Origin: an uncultured Pelagibacteraceae bacterium
GTDB taxonomy: Bacteria; Pseudomonadota; Alphaproteobacteria; Pelagibacterales; Pelagibacteraceae
Assembly: GCA_902624635.1 (NCBI GenBank)
Contig: CACNYD010000001.1
Span: 302,766-366,765 of the forward strand
Direction of reading: 5' to 3'
Length of the DNA stretch: 64,000 bases
Part shown: in pieces, positions 23,116 through 32,786 of the stretch
Layout of the letters: each line of letters starts with the position of its first letter
Numbering within the stretch: position 1 is the first letter of the stretch
The notes under the pieces: model-generated
Database searches by the model: none
Seen by the model: only the letters and a program-made list of their open reading frames with translations
Told to the model about the DNA's origin: nothing
Made by a program: the position numbers and the translations under genes

Positions 23116-24597
23116 TCAATTATTAGATGCAGTGCTTAACAAAGAAAGTTGAGTTATTTTATTATCACCTAATTCATCAACAGGTTTTACAGGATAGTCT
23201 CCAGTAAAATAATGATCAGTCAATTGAGGATAATTTTCATTTCTTTTATCAAATCCAATAGCACGATACATACCTTCGATAGATAAAAATTTTAAAGATT
23301 TGGCACCAATGTATTCACAAATTTCATCATTGTTTTTATTTGCTGCTAACAGCTCTTTTTTTGTAGGGGTATCAACTCCATAAAAATCTGGGTATTTAAT
23401 TTCAGGACATGCAATTCTTACATGAACCTCTTTTGCCCCCGCATCGTAAAGCATTCTAACAATCTTATGAGAAGTTGTTCCTCTAACTAAAGAATCATCA
23501 ACAAGAATAATCTTTTTATTCTCTATAGTAGTTTGGTTAGCGTTGAGTTTTAATTTAACTCCCAAGCTTCTTATTTTTTGACTTGGTTCAATGAAAGTTC
23601 GTCCAACATAATGATTTCTGATTAGTCCATGCTCGTAATTTTTATTTAAATATTGAGCAAATCCCAAAGCAGCAGCATTTCCAGAATCTGGAACCGGAAC
23701 AATAATATCAGCATCTATATCATTCTCTTTTGCCAATTCTTTTCCTAAACTTTTTCTATGTTCGTAGGCAGTTTTTCCATTGAGAATACTGTCTGGCCTT
23801 GCAAAGTAAATGTATTCAAAAACACAAGGTCTAATTTTTTTTACTGGAAAAGGTTTGATACTTTTAAGTTTATCATTTTCAATTAAAACTATTTCGCCAT
23901 TATCAACTTCTCTAATAAATTTTGCACCTATGATGTCTAAAGCACATGTTTCTGATGCAAGAACGTAACTATTTTTTAATTTACCTATCACTAGAGGTCT
24001 TATCCCATAAGGATCTCTCACCCCTACAAGTAAATTTTGAGTAAGCATAACTATTGCATAACCACCTTGAATTTGAAAAATTGCGTCTATTATTTTATCA
24101 ATAGTTTTTAATCTTTTTGATTTTGCAATAAGTTGTACAATTGTTTCAGTGTCAGAAGTTGTATAGAAGATTGCTCCTTCTTCAACAAGCTTATTTCTCA
24201 AATAAATTGAGTTCGTTAAGTTTCCATTGTGAGCAACCCCAATTCCACCAGCATTTGTATCTGCAAAAAATGGCTGAATATTTCTTAATGTATTGTTTCC
24301 AGTTGTACTGTATCGATTATGCCCAATAGCAAAATTACCTTTGAGTTTATCGAGCACTTTTTCTTTGTTGAAGTTATCCCCAACTAATCCAAATCTTTTC
24401 TCGGAATAATATTTTTCCCCATCAAACGTTACTATCCCACAGCCCTCTTGTCCTCGATGTTGAAGTGAGTGCAATCCAAGCGCAGCAAGTGCTGAAGCAT
24501 CTTTTGCATTGCTAATTCCAAATACACCACATTCTTCATTTAGCTTTGGATTATAAATCTTCAATTTTTTCTTTAGAATCTCTATACGTTTTTTCAT
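23116..24597 (-). CDS. purF: Amidophosphoribosyltransferase
   Basis: The 493-residue protein has an N-terminal Ntn-type glutaminase domain starting at Cys23 (NEECGVFGIS), which would follow removal of a propeptide. The glutaminase blocks are HRGQEGCG, GHNRYSTTG and AHNGNL. The PRTase domain has IILVDDSLVRGTTS, the PRPP-binding loop. The enzyme makes phosphoribosylamine, the first step of purine synthesis. It overlaps the upstream cvpA gene by 47 bases with its ATG at 24597; a TTG at 24564 would reduce the overlap and is an alternative. The neighbour order cvpA-purF is the common one in proteobacteria. Confidence 0.95.
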   Translation of the reverse strand: MKKRIEILKKKLKIYNPKLNEECGVFGISNAKDASALAALGLHSLQHRGQEGCGIVTFDGEKYYSEKRFGLVGDNFNKEKVLDKLKGNFAIGHNRYSTTGNNTLRNIQPFFADTNAGGIGVAHNGNLTNSIYLRNKLVEEGAIFYTTSDTETIVQLIAKSKRLKTIDKIIDAIFQIQGGYAIVMLTQNLLVGVRDPYGIRPLVIGKLKNSYVLASETCALDIIGAKFIREVDNGEIVLIENDKLKSIKPFPVKKIRPCVFEYIYFARPDSILNGKTAYEHRKSLGKELAKENDIDADIIVPVPDSGNAAALGFAQYLNKNYEHGLIRNHYVGRTFIEPSQKIRSLGVKLKLNANQTTIENKKIILVDDSLVRGTTSHKIVRMLYDAGAKEVHVRIACPEIKYPDFYGVDTPTKKELLAANKNNDEICEYIGAKSLKFLSIEGMYRAIGFDKRNENYPQLTDHYFTGDYPVKPVDELGDNKITQLSLLSTASNN

Positions 24598-25108
24598 TTG
24601 GAAAAACTTTCAATATGTAATTACTACCTTTTTCAAGATATGAAAAGGTGTATGATTTGTCTAAATTTATTGGCCATTTGTCATGATTATACACGATATG
24701 AATTCCTGAAAATATACATATGGAGATAATATAGCCTCGAATAAATCCAAAAAAGAATCCAAATACGGTATCTAAACTTCCAAGACCTGTATATTTGATT
24801 GCACTACTTATTCCCTTATTGACCAATAATACCAAAAAAATAACCACAGTAAAAATTGTTATTCCAAGCCCTACATCAAGCACATATTCGTTATCAATTA
24901 TATCTTTGACGTATGGTTTTAATCTGGGAAATATTATTAATGTTATTATATATGCCAACAACCATTTTGACATTGAAAGAATGCTCAAGACGAAACCTTT
25001 ACTGTAACATTTAATGAGCGAAAGAATAGTAATCAATGCATAGATTAAATCAATTACTGAGATTGAATTTAAAATTTCTCCAAAAAATTCTAGAGTTACT
25101 TCAAACAT
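24551..25108 (-). CDS. cvpA: CvpA family membrane protein
   Basis: The 185-residue protein has four hydrophobic segments and the CvpA pattern: DLIYALITILSLIKCYSKGFVLSIL at the N-terminus and GLGSLDTVFGFFFGFIRGYI (G.LD...G..FG..RG) in the third and fourth helices. From family knowledge CvpA is an inner-membrane protein first found for colicin V export and lately linked to envelope stress; its biochemical role is unclear. It lies between the RND exporter gene and purF on the same strand, as in many proteobacteria. Confidence 0.85.
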   Translation of the reverse strand: MFEVTLEFFGEILNSISVIDLIYALITILSLIKCYSKGFVLSILSMSKWLLAYIITLIIFPRLKPYVKDIIDNEYVLDVGLGITIFTVVIFLVLLVNKGISSAIKYTGLGSLDTVFGFFFGFIRGYIISICIFSGIHIVYNHDKWPINLDKSYTFSYLEKGSNYILKVFPNEKTYRDSKEKIEDL

Positions 25109-25114
25109 AAGATT

Positions 25115-27499
25115 TTATTTTCCAAAGGGCTTAAAAACTAATATTAAAGAAGGAAGTAAAGTTAAAACGGAAATCATAGCAAATAACATTGCTAATCCAG
25201 TAAAAATTCCAAAATAAATTGTAGGAATAAATTTCGACAAAACTAATATAGAGAAACCAAAGATTATTGTTATAGATGTGTTTAGGATTGCAACCCCAAC
25301 TGTAGAGTGACAAGTTTTTAAAGTTTTTTTATAGTCATCAATTTTATCGAACTCTTCTTTAAATCTATAGATATAGTGTATACTGTTATCAACAGCTATA
25401 CCTATTGTTATAGCAGCAATTGTGATAGTCATCATATCTAGAGGTATCTCTAACATACCGATTATTCCTAAAATAAAAAATGCAGCAATAAAGTTTGGGA
25501 CAACACCAATTAAAGATAATTTAATATTCTTAAATAGAACAACAAACATTGCAAAAATACCAATCATAACAAGTCCCAATGTAAGAATTTGAGATTTAAA
25601 TAAGCTTTGTAATAAATTATTAAATAAAATCATCACTCCAGCTAATTTATACCTATCTTCCTTCAATCCGAATTGATTTTTAAGGTCATTATTTATTTTT
25701 TTAATAAGCTCATTTCTTTTGAGATCTTTTTGAGAGTCAATTATTCTTAGACTTATTCGAGCTTCATTATCTTTTATAGAAATATAAGGGTCGATTATTT
25801 CAGTTTTTATATTTTTAGGAATTTTAGTGTATAAAACTCCCATCTCCAAAGTTCCTAGAGGTTTATTATTATTTAGCTGAGTTGCAACATCAACTATTGA
25901 TGAAAATGATAAAACTTTTCCTATTTCAGGGAGACTATCGAGATAATTATGTATTTTGGAGATCGTATCTATCTTATCTTTTGTAAACCAATACTTCTCA
26001 TCATTTTTCTCTTCATCGCCCCAATCCTCGAACTCGTCATCTTCTTTTGATTTTTCATCTTTTTTGTTAGGAAATTTTAAAATTACTTCCAAGGGAGTTG
26101 TTCCACCAAGTTTCTCATCTATTAATTTCATTCCTTTATAAATTTCTGTTTTTTTACTAAAATAATTGATAAAACTATTCTCAACTTCCAGTTTGCTTAT
26201 TCCAATTATACTTAAAATAATTACTATCCCAGTAATAATAAAAACTTGATTTTTAAAATTTATTGAAACTTCTCCTAAAAAATAAGTTATTTTTGAATCG
26301 ACATTATCTTTAATTAGAGTGTTATTATCTTTAACAAAACTTAATAAACTAGGTAGCAATGTAAAAGTAATTATAAATGACGTTATTAATCCAAACGTCA
26401 TCATCAAACCAAAATCTATAACTGGTTTAATTTCACTAAAGATTAATGATAAAAAAGCAATGATAGTTGTTAAAGCGGTATAGAGTATTGGCCAGAACAT
26501 TTTTTTTGTAGTTAAAGAGATTATTTCATGATTATTTTTATTAGGATAAAGCTTTCTTAGTTGTATAAATCTTGTGCTCATATGAATATTCATTGCCATT
26601 GTTAAAATTAACATCAGTGCAATAAAGTTTGAAGAAATTACAGTTACTTTCCAGCCAATGAGACCTAGAAGACCCATCATAATTATAACTGAGAAGAAAC
26701 AACTACTTATAGGTACCACTACCCAAATTAAATTTCTAAAAACAAACCATAGTGTTGCTATAATAAATGCAAGTACACCCAAACCAAAAACAATGATATC
26801 ACTTTTAATAAAAGTCATCATATCATCAGCAATCATTGGTATTCCGCCTAAATAAATTTTTCCTATGTCATCATAACTTTTTATTACTTCTCTAATTTCT
26901 GAGATATTATTATGGTTATCTTTTTTTATTTCATCTTTAAGTATTTGAATTTCCTTATCCGATTTATTTTCAATATCTTTTAATTTTTCACTATCTTTAA
27001 TATTAACAATTATGCCACTTGTCTTTCCATCTTCACTTATGACAAAGTTTCTAAAAACTGGACTTTCTAAAATTTCTTTAAAACCTCTTTCTTTATTAAC
27101 GCCTTCATCTTTTAGTGTTTTGAAATTCATAAGTCTTTCCTGGAGTGGTGCATCAGAGTTATCTAATAGAGGTATATCCAAAAGAGTAATAACACTATGC
27201 ACCCAATCCAAGCTTTGAAGCTTATATTTTAAACTGAGAAGATTGTTAATTGCACTATCAGTTACCATACCATCATTAGGGGTATGAGTTAAAACTAGAA
27301 AATTCTTTGATCCATATCTGGTTGTCACTTCTTTTAAGTACTCTAGATCAGGATCACCTTCGATCAGTAGTGTCTCAGAAGACGCATCAAGCCTAAAATC
27401 TTTTGAGTAATAACCAAAACTAATTAAACTAAATAATAATATAATTAAAATAGACTTTGGATTTTTTAAGATTGTATTTTGGTATAAATGATCAATCAT
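25115..27499 (-). CDS. RND/MMPL-family exporter
   Basis: The 794-residue protein has twelve predicted helices: one N-terminal, then a periplasmic domain of about 190 residues, five helices, a second periplasmic domain and the final six. The repeated block IAAITIGIAVDNSIHYIYRFKEE is the conserved MMPL/RND motif 4 region (GxxxDYxxxxxxRxxE type). A very acidic insert (EDDEFEDWGDEE) lies about residues 480-500 in the second periplasmic loop. From family knowledge such proteins move lipids or hydrophobic compounds using the proton gradient. The substrate is unknown. It lies 6 bases before cvpA. Confidence 0.85.
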   Translation of the reverse strand: MIDHLYQNTILKNPKSILIILLFSLISFGYYSKDFRLDASSETLLIEGDPDLEYLKEVTTRYGSKNFLVLTHTPNDGMVTDSAINNLLSLKYKLQSLDWVHSVITLLDIPLLDNSDAPLQERLMNFKTLKDEGVNKERGFKEILESPVFRNFVISEDGKTSGIIVNIKDSEKLKDIENKSDKEIQILKDEIKKDNHNNISEIREVIKSYDDIGKIYLGGIPMIADDMMTFIKSDIIVFGLGVLAFIIATLWFVFRNLIWVVVPISSCFFSVIIMMGLLGLIGWKVTVISSNFIALMLILTMAMNIHMSTRFIQLRKLYPNKNNHEIISLTTKKMFWPILYTALTTIIAFLSLIFSEIKPVIDFGLMMTFGLITSFIITFTLLPSLLSFVKDNNTLIKDNVDSKITYFLGEVSINFKNQVFIITGIVIILSIIGISKLEVENSFINYFSKKTEIYKGMKLIDEKLGGTTPLEVILKFPNKKDEKSKEDDEFEDWGDEEKNDEKYWFTKDKIDTISKIHNYLDSLPEIGKVLSFSSIVDVATQLNNNKPLGTLEMGVLYTKIPKNIKTEIIDPYISIKDNEARISLRIIDSQKDLKRNELIKKINNDLKNQFGLKEDRYKLAGVMILFNNLLQSLFKSQILTLGLVMIGIFAMFVVLFKNIKLSLIGVVPNFIAAFFILGIIGMLEIPLDMMTITIAAITIGIAVDNSIHYIYRFKEEFDKIDDYKKTLKTCHSTVGVAILNTSITIIFGFSILVLSKFIPTIYFGIFTGLAMLFAMISVLTLLPSLILVFKPFGK

Positions 27500-27519
27500 T
27501 TATCCATTTATATTGTAAA

Positions 27520-28938
27520 TTAATTATTTTGAGTATCTTTAAATTTTGTAAATCTTTCCTCAAACTCAAGAGTTACTTTACCAATTGGACCGTGTCGTTG
27601 TTTCCCAATGATAATTTCAGCTAAATGTGCAACCTCATTCATCTTTGCCTGCCATTCTGCATGTTCTACAGTTGCTTCTCTTGGCTCTTTCCTTTGTAAA
27701 TAATATCCTTCTCTGTACACAAACATAACTACGTCTGCATCCTGTTCTATTGAGCCAGATTCTCTTAAATCTGATAATTGTGGTTTATGATCATCTCTCT
27801 GCTCAACCTGTCTAGATAATTGAGATAATGCAAGAACTGGCACACCCAGCTCTTTAGCAATAGCTTTAAGGCCTTGTGTAATTTGAGATATTTCTTGAAC
27901 CCTACCATCTTTATTATTAAATGAACCTTTCATTAATTGAATGTAATCAACTACAATTAAATCTAATCCATATAGTCTTTTTATTCTTCGAGCTCTATTA
28001 CTCATGGCAGCAATACTAATTGCTGGAGTCTCATCAATAAATAGTGGAAGCTCTGTAATATTTTTAGATGTTTCTAGAAATTTATCAAATTGCTCATCAG
28101 AAATTCTACCTCTTCTAATATCACTGGAGCTAATTCTTGCTTGTTCAGAAATAATTCTTGTTGATAATTGCTCTGATGACATTTCTAAAGAAAAGAAAGC
28201 CACTGAAGACTTTTTCCCACTTTCTAAAACATTTTGTGCTGCATTAAAAGCAATATTTGTAGCAAGTGAGGTTTTACCCATTGATGGTCTACCAGCAATA
28301 ATTATTAGATCAGATTGATGAAGACCACCTAATTTATCATCTAGATCTCTAAGCCCAGTTGGAACTCCAACAATACCACCTTCATTTTTATATGCAGCAG
28401 AAGCCATTTCTATAGTTTGCTTCATCGCATCATCAAATTTAATTAATGAGGAATTAAAAGTTCCTTTTTCAGCCAAGTCGTAGAGGAGTCTCTCAGAATT
28501 TTCAATTATATTTTGACCATTTGTTTCCAAATCATTTTCTTTAGCATTATCAATCATTTGTTCAGAGATCTTAATAAGTTCGCGCCTTACGAACATGTCA
28601 TAAATAATTTTTGAATATTCTATTGACTGTCTGACTGAAGTAGAAAATTTTGTTATCTTTATTAAATATTCAGGAATGTTTAAATCATCCTTTTCCTTTT
28701 CAAAATAATTTTTTAAAGTTATTGGATTCGCAAGCATACCTTTATAAATCATACTCTCAATTGCGTTAAAAATTTTTTGATGCATAGGATCATAAAAGTT
28801 TACGTTAGATACTATAGTATTTATCTCATCGAAAATTTCATTAGTTACTAAAATTGAGCCAATTACCGCTTGTTCTGCCTCAATATTATTTGGTAACTCT
28901 TTAAAATCATCTTTAACAATACTTAAATTATTTTCCAT
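27520..28938 (-). CDS. dnaB: Replicative DNA helicase
   Basis: The 472-residue protein matches DnaB: N-terminal domain (NIEAEQAVIGSIL), linker, and C-terminal RecA-like domain with Walker A GRPSMGKTSLA, the block FFSLEMSSEQL, Walker B LIVVDYIQLM, ALSQLSRQVEQR, DLRESGSIEQDADVV and the final GKQRHGPIGKVTLEF. It unwinds DNA at the replication fork. It follows rpsF-rpsR-rplI on the same strand, the standard arrangement, and is followed after 20 bases by the RND exporter gene. Confidence 0.97.
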   Translation of the reverse strand: MENNLSIVKDDFKELPNNIEAEQAVIGSILVTNEIFDEINTIVSNVNFYDPMHQKIFNAIESMIYKGMLANPITLKNYFEKEKDDLNIPEYLIKITKFSTSVRQSIEYSKIIYDMFVRRELIKISEQMIDNAKENDLETNGQNIIENSERLLYDLAEKGTFNSSLIKFDDAMKQTIEMASAAYKNEGGIVGVPTGLRDLDDKLGGLHQSDLIIIAGRPSMGKTSLATNIAFNAAQNVLESGKKSSVAFFSLEMSSEQLSTRIISEQARISSSDIRRGRISDEQFDKFLETSKNITELPLFIDETPAISIAAMSNRARRIKRLYGLDLIVVDYIQLMKGSFNNKDGRVQEISQITQGLKAIAKELGVPVLALSQLSRQVEQRDDHKPQLSDLRESGSIEQDADVVMFVYREGYYLQRKEPREATVEHAEWQAKMNEVAHLAEIIIGKQRHGPIGKVTLEFEERFTKFKDTQNN

Positions 28939-29004
28939 AAATTAAAGTATTAAAAAATATAAAACTTATAAATAAAAAAAAAAGTTGTGGAAGAAATTGT
29001 ATAA

Positions 29005-29463
29005 TTATTGAATTGTTTCTGCAGATTTAACATTAATCATTATTTCAGCATCAACTTCTGAGTGTAAAGAAATTTTTACCTTAAATTTTCCCAACGATTT
29101 TATTTCCTTAATAGGTTGTATCATTGATGGTTTAATCTCAACTTTAGTTTCTTGAAGTATAATTTTGGATATTTCTGTTGGTTTAACTGAACCATATAAT
29201 TCGTTATTTTCAGTATTTAATTTTTTAATTTCAAACTCTTTATTATTAACTTTTTCTTGAATCTTTTTAGCTTCTTGTTTTCTCTCATTATCTTTTTTTG
29301 ATAGATCAAGTTTTATTTTTTCAACTTGTTTAATGTTTTCTTTCGAGGCATAGAGCGCTTTTTTATTTGCTATTAAAAAATTTCTTGCAAAGCCTCTTTT
29401 GACGTCTATTACCTCACCAATAGATCCAATTCTTTTTAGATTTTCTAATAAAATTACTTTCAT
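29005..29463 (-). CDS. rplI: 50S ribosomal protein L9
   Basis: The 152-residue protein has the L9 N-terminal signature KVILLENLKRIGSIGEVIDVKRGFARNFL, a long charged connecting helix and a C-terminal rRNA-binding domain. It binds 23S rRNA domain V and affects translation fidelity. It is third in rpsF-rpsR-rplI, 5 bases after rpsR. A 66-base gap to dnaB follows, with no terminator visible. Confidence 0.97.
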   Translation of the reverse strand: MKVILLENLKRIGSIGEVIDVKRGFARNFLIANKKALYASKENIKQVEKIKLDLSKKDNERKQEAKKIQEKVNNKEFEIKKLNTENNELYGSVKPTEISKIILQETKVEIKPSMIQPIKEIKSLGKFKVKISLHSEVDAEIMINVKSAETIQ

Positions 29464-29468
29464 TATAT

Positions 29469-29741
29469 TTATAATAAGGCTAGATTTCTTGCTCTTTTAA
29501 TAGATAGAGATAATTCTCTTTGTTTTTTTTGAGATACATTTGTTACTCTAGAAGGAAGAATTTTACCATTTTCAGAAACATATTTCTTAAGTAGTTTTAT
29601 ATTTTTATAATCAATCTCAGGTGCACCTTTAACTGATAATGGACAACTCTTCTTAAACTTATATTTATTTGGTTGAAAAATACTTAGCTTTGCAAAGTTG
29701 CTTTGTTTACCTTTTTTATTTCCACTTTGTTTTTTTGGCAT
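29469..29741 (-). CDS. rpsR: 30S ribosomal protein S18
   Basis: The 90-residue protein contains [36 protein letters not shown], the S18 core (quoted in parts; DYKN and the K-I-L-P-S-R-V-T block are diagnostic) and ends in [13 protein letters not shown] type sequence. The N-terminus is lysine-rich and longer than in E. coli. It pairs with S6 in the 30S subunit. It is 2 bases after rpsF. Confidence 0.95.
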   Translation of the reverse strand: MPKKQSGNKKGKQSNFAKLSIFQPNKYKFKKSCPLSVKGAPEIDYKNIKLLKKYVSENGKILPSRVTNVSQKKQRELSLSIKRARNLALL

Positions 29742-29743
29742 AT

Positions 29744-30106
29744 TTAATTTTTTGTTTTATCTTTTTTTTCAGAAATTTCTAAATCCTCTTTTTTTGTAAA
29801 ATAATTATTCTCCAAATCAAATTTTTTCACTCTTACTGTTAAGTTTCTTAATAATTTTTTATCTATAGCCTCATTTTTTTCTAATTGTTCAATCACTTTA
29901 CCATCACCTTTAATTTTAAAGTGAATAAAGCTTCCTTTTCTATTTTTCTTTATTAAATATGATAAATTAAGAAGACCCCAATTTTCAGTTTTTACTATCT
30001 CTCCATCATTTTTCTCTATTATTTTTGAGTATTTCTCTGTGAGTTGCTTCAATTCTGCTGGAGAAGCGTCTTGTCTGGCTATAATTGTGTGTTCGTATAA
30101 ATTCAT
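29744..30106 (-). CDS. rpsF: 30S ribosomal protein S6
   Basis: The 120-residue protein starts [13 protein letters not shown] (S6 signature YExxxIxRxD), has [24 protein letters not shown] and a lysine-rich charged tail. It binds S18 and 16S rRNA. It is the first gene of the leftward rpsF-rpsR-rplI-dnaB run. The 85-base region to the divergent fabD holds a good -10 box for this gene. Confidence 0.95.
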   Translation of the reverse strand: MNLYEHTIIARQDASPAELKQLTEKYSKIIEKNDGEIVKTENWGLLNLSYLIKKNRKGSFIHFKIKGDGKVIEQLEKNEAIDKKLLRNLTVRVKKFDLENNYFTKKEDLEISEKKDKTKN

Positions 30107-30137
30107 ATAAATCTTTAATAAAAAGTGAGGATATACT

Positions 30138-30143
30138 ATTATA
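30138..30143 (-). promoter_or_regulatory. -10 box of the rpsF promoter
   Basis: On the minus strand this is TATAAT, 31 bases upstream of the rpsF ATG, in the divergent rpsF/fabD gap. A -35 like TTTACT or TTACTG lies 15-17 bases before it. The -10 is consensus; the -35 is weak, and chance matches are frequent in A+T-rich DNA. Confidence 0.35.
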
Positions 30144-30191
30144 AATTCTCAATTACAACAGTAAAAAAAGCAATAATTAAATAAATTTTAA

Positions 30192-31118
30192 ATGAATTCC
30201 ATAATTTTTCCTGGTCAAGGTTCACAAATAGTTGGCATGGGAAAAGAATTTTTTGACAAACATAATCTTGTTAAAAACTTGTTCACTGAAGCTGATGATA
30301 TATTGGGACTAAATCTTTCAAAAATTATATTGAATGGCCCTAAACAGGAATTAGATTATACAGAAAATACCCAACCAGCAATATTTCTCGTTAGTTATTC
30401 TATATTTAAAGTTATTAAAGAGGAATTTAATATAGATTTAAATAAAGCAAAATATTTTGCTGGACATTCATTGGGAGAGTATTCTGCACTATCATGTGCT
30501 GGGTATTTAGATTTTGATGAAACAATAAAATTATTAAGAGCTAGAGGAAAGGCTATGCAAGATTCCGTTCCAAAAGGGGAAGGTGGCATGTTAGCTGTAT
30601 TAGGATCAAAAATAGAGGATATTGAAGAAATTTTAAATGATAACTCAAGTAGTTTTAAAGCTCAAATTGCAAATGATAATTCAAATGGTCAATTAGTTCT
30701 TAGTGGAAAAATAAAAGATTTAGAATTAATAAATGATTTTTTAAAGATAAAAAAAATAAAGAGTATTAAGCTTCCAGTGAGTGCACCATTTCACTGTAAT
30801 CTAATGAGCAATGCAACTGAAGTAATGAGTAATCAATTAAAAAAAATTGATTTTAAGCATTCAAATAACATAATCTTTTCTAATGTGACTGGAGATGAAG
30901 TATCTGACCCGCGTAATTTAAAAAAATTACTTATTGATCAAATTGAAAAAAGAGTTCGGTGGAGGGAAAGTATAGTTAATATGATAAACAAAGGTGTTGA
31001 TCATTTTGTTGAAATTGGTCCAGGAAAAGTATTATCTGGCCTTGTTAAAAGAATAAATAAAGATGTAAAAATTACTTCTATTAATGATCAATCAGATATA
31101 GAAAACTTAATCATATGA
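30192..31118 (+). CDS. fabD: Malonyl-CoA:ACP transacylase
   Basis: The 308-residue protein matches FabD: FPGQGSQIVGMG at the N-terminus, GHSLGEYSALS with catalytic Ser93, SAPFHCNLM with catalytic His near 200, and FVEIGPGKVLSGL at the C-terminal side. It loads malonyl groups onto acyl carrier protein in fatty-acid synthesis. The stop overlaps the fabG start by 4 bases (ATGA). It diverges from rpsF. Confidence 0.95.
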   Translation: MNSIIFPGQGSQIVGMGKEFFDKHNLVKNLFTEADDILGLNLSKIILNGPKQELDYTENTQPAIFLVSYSIFKVIKEEFNIDLNKAKYFAGHSLGEYSALSCAGYLDFDETIKLLRARGKAMQDSVPKGEGGMLAVLGSKIEDIEEILNDNSSSFKAQIANDNSNGQLVLSGKIKDLELINDFLKIKKIKSIKLPVSAPFHCNLMSNATEVMSNQLKKIDFKHSNNIIFSNVTGDEVSDPRNLKKLLIDQIEKRVRWRESIVNMINKGVDHFVEIGPGKVLSGLVKRINKDVKITSINDQSDIENLII

Positions 31119-31852
31119 GCGATTTAAATAAAAAAAATATAATTGTAACTGGTGCCACTGGCGGGATAGGAAGTTCAATTGTTAAAAAATTAAGTGAAAA
31201 TGGAGCTAACATAATAGCTTCAGGAACAAAAGTTGATAAATTGGAAGATCTAAAAAAAAAATTTAATAATCTTAAAATATTACCATTTGATATTTCTCAA
31301 AATGACAAGGTTGAAAACTTTATTGAGCAAGCGTCACAAGAACTTGGAGGTAATTTAGATTGTATAATAAATAATGCTGGAGTTACAAATGATAATTTGG
31401 CAATACGGATGACCTTAGATGAGTGGAAAAAAGTTATTGATCTCAATCTCACATCTACTTTTTTAATGTGTAAGTATGCAATTAAGAAAATGTTAAAAAA
31501 TAAAAGAGGCAAAATTGTCAATATTGCTTCAGTCGTGGGCCACACTGGAAATATAGGTCAATCTAACTATACCGCATCAAAAGCGGGTCTTATAGCAATG
31601 TCAAAAAGTTTAGCACTAGAATATGCGAAAAAGAATATTAATATAAATTGCATTTCTCCGGGCTTTATCAAGACGGCAATGACCGATAAGATTGATGAAA
31701 AATTTAAAGAAATTATTGTTTCCAAAATACCTTCAGCTAGATTGGGGGAACCACATGATATTGCTAATGCAGTTCTTTTTTTAGCATCTAGTGATTCAGA
31801 CTATATAAATGGTGAAACATTGCATGTAAATGGAGGCTTGTATATGGCTTGA
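31115..31852 (+). CDS. fabG: 3-oxoacyl-ACP reductase
   Basis: The 245-residue SDR protein has the Rossmann motif TGATGGIGSS, NNAGVT, the active-site Ser and Tyr-x-x-x-Lys (SVVGHTGNIGQSNYTASKAG) and the C-terminal INGETLHVNGGLYM block of FabG. It reduces 3-oxoacyl-ACP with NADPH. It overlaps fabD by 4 bases and is 52 bases upstream of acpP. Confidence 0.95.
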   Translation: MSDLNKKNIIVTGATGGIGSSIVKKLSENGANIIASGTKVDKLEDLKKKFNNLKILPFDISQNDKVENFIEQASQELGGNLDCIINNAGVTNDNLAIRMTLDEWKKVIDLNLTSTFLMCKYAIKKMLKNKRGKIVNIASVVGHTGNIGQSNYTASKAGLIAMSKSLALEYAKKNININCISPGFIKTAMTDKIDEKFKEIIVSKIPSARLGEPHDIANAVLFLASSDSDYINGETLHVNGGLYMA

Positions 31853-31904
31853 CAATCTAAGTAATTAAACTAATAACGATTTATAATAAAAAAAAGGGAT
31901 CTAT

Positions 31905-32144
31905 ATGTCAGAAGATATTTCAAGCAAAGTTAAAAAAATAGTTGCAGACCATTTGGGAATAGACGAGTCAAAAGTCACAGAGGAATCGAGTTTTATTGAT
32001 GATTTAGGTGCTGATAGCCTGGACACAGTTGAGTTAGTTATGGCTTTTGAGGAGGAATTTGGTTCAGAAATTTCAGATAGTGAGGCTGAAAAAATTTTAA
32101 CAGTGGGTGATGCAGTTAAATTTATTGAAGGCAAAGCTAACTAG
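31905..32144 (+). CDS. acpP: Acyl carrier protein
   Basis: The 79-residue acidic protein contains the phosphopantetheine attachment site [18 protein letters not shown] with Ser38, as in all AcpP. It carries growing acyl chains in fatty-acid synthesis. The ATG has AAAGGGA 8-12 bases upstream. The gmk gene follows after 9 bases, which is unusual because fabF and mltG normally lie between. Confidence 0.97.
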   Translation: MSEDISSKVKKIVADHLGIDESKVTEESSFIDDLGADSLDTVELVMAFEEEFGSEISDSEAEKILTVGDAVKFIEGKAN

Positions 32145-32153
32145 AAAATTTAA

Positions 32154-32786
32154 ATGCCCTCGGCAAATGATGGGATAATGGTTATTCTTTCCTCTCCGTC
32201 TGGAGCAGGTAAAACCACCTTAGTTAATTTACTTTCAAATCAAGATAAATTTAAGATTTCAATTTCACACACCACAAGACAGCCTAGAACAGGCGAAATT
32301 CCAAACAAAGATTATTTCTTTGTAAATGATAATCAATTTAAAAGGTTAATAAAGAATCAAGAATTTTTAGAATTTGCAAAGGTATTTGATAATTACTATG
32401 GCACTACTAGGACACCAGTAATAGATAATTTAAATAAAGGTCATAACGTGCTATTTGATATTGATTGGCAAGGAGCTGATCAAATCAAAAATAAAAAGTT
32501 AGATTATAAACTAGTTACCTTTTTTATTTTGCCACCAAGTAAAAAAATCTTACACGATAGACTTTTAAATAGACACAAAAGCGATAAATTAATTGTCAAG
32601 GAGAGAATGAATCAATTTGAAAGAGATGTTTTGCATTGGATAAACTATGATTATGTAGTAATTAATGATGAGCTTAATAAGTGTTATTCTAAAATAAAAG
32701 ATTTGATTAATGCTGAAATTAATAATGGATCAAAAGATTACGATTCTGAATTCATAAGAAACCACGTTGAAAAATTAACCTCTTAG
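32154..32786 (+). CDS. gmk: Guanylate kinase
   Basis: The 210-residue protein has the P-loop [12 protein letters not shown] (about 12-23), [11 protein letters not shown] (GMP-binding), DYFFVN, and [14 protein letters not shown], as in Gmk. It converts GMP to GDP. It follows acpP closely and overlaps the convergent ksgA stop by 12 bases. The start at 32154 is ATG 9 bases after acpP. Confidence 0.95.
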   Translation: MPSANDGIMVILSSPSGAGKTTLVNLLSNQDKFKISISHTTRQPRTGEIPNKDYFFVNDNQFKRLIKNQEFLEFAKVFDNYYGTTRTPVIDNLNKGHNVLFDIDWQGADQIKNKKLDYKLVTFFILPPSKKILHDRLLNRHKSDKLIVKERMNQFERDVLHWINYDYVVINDELNKCYSKIKDLINAEINNGSKDYDSEFIRNHVEKLTS

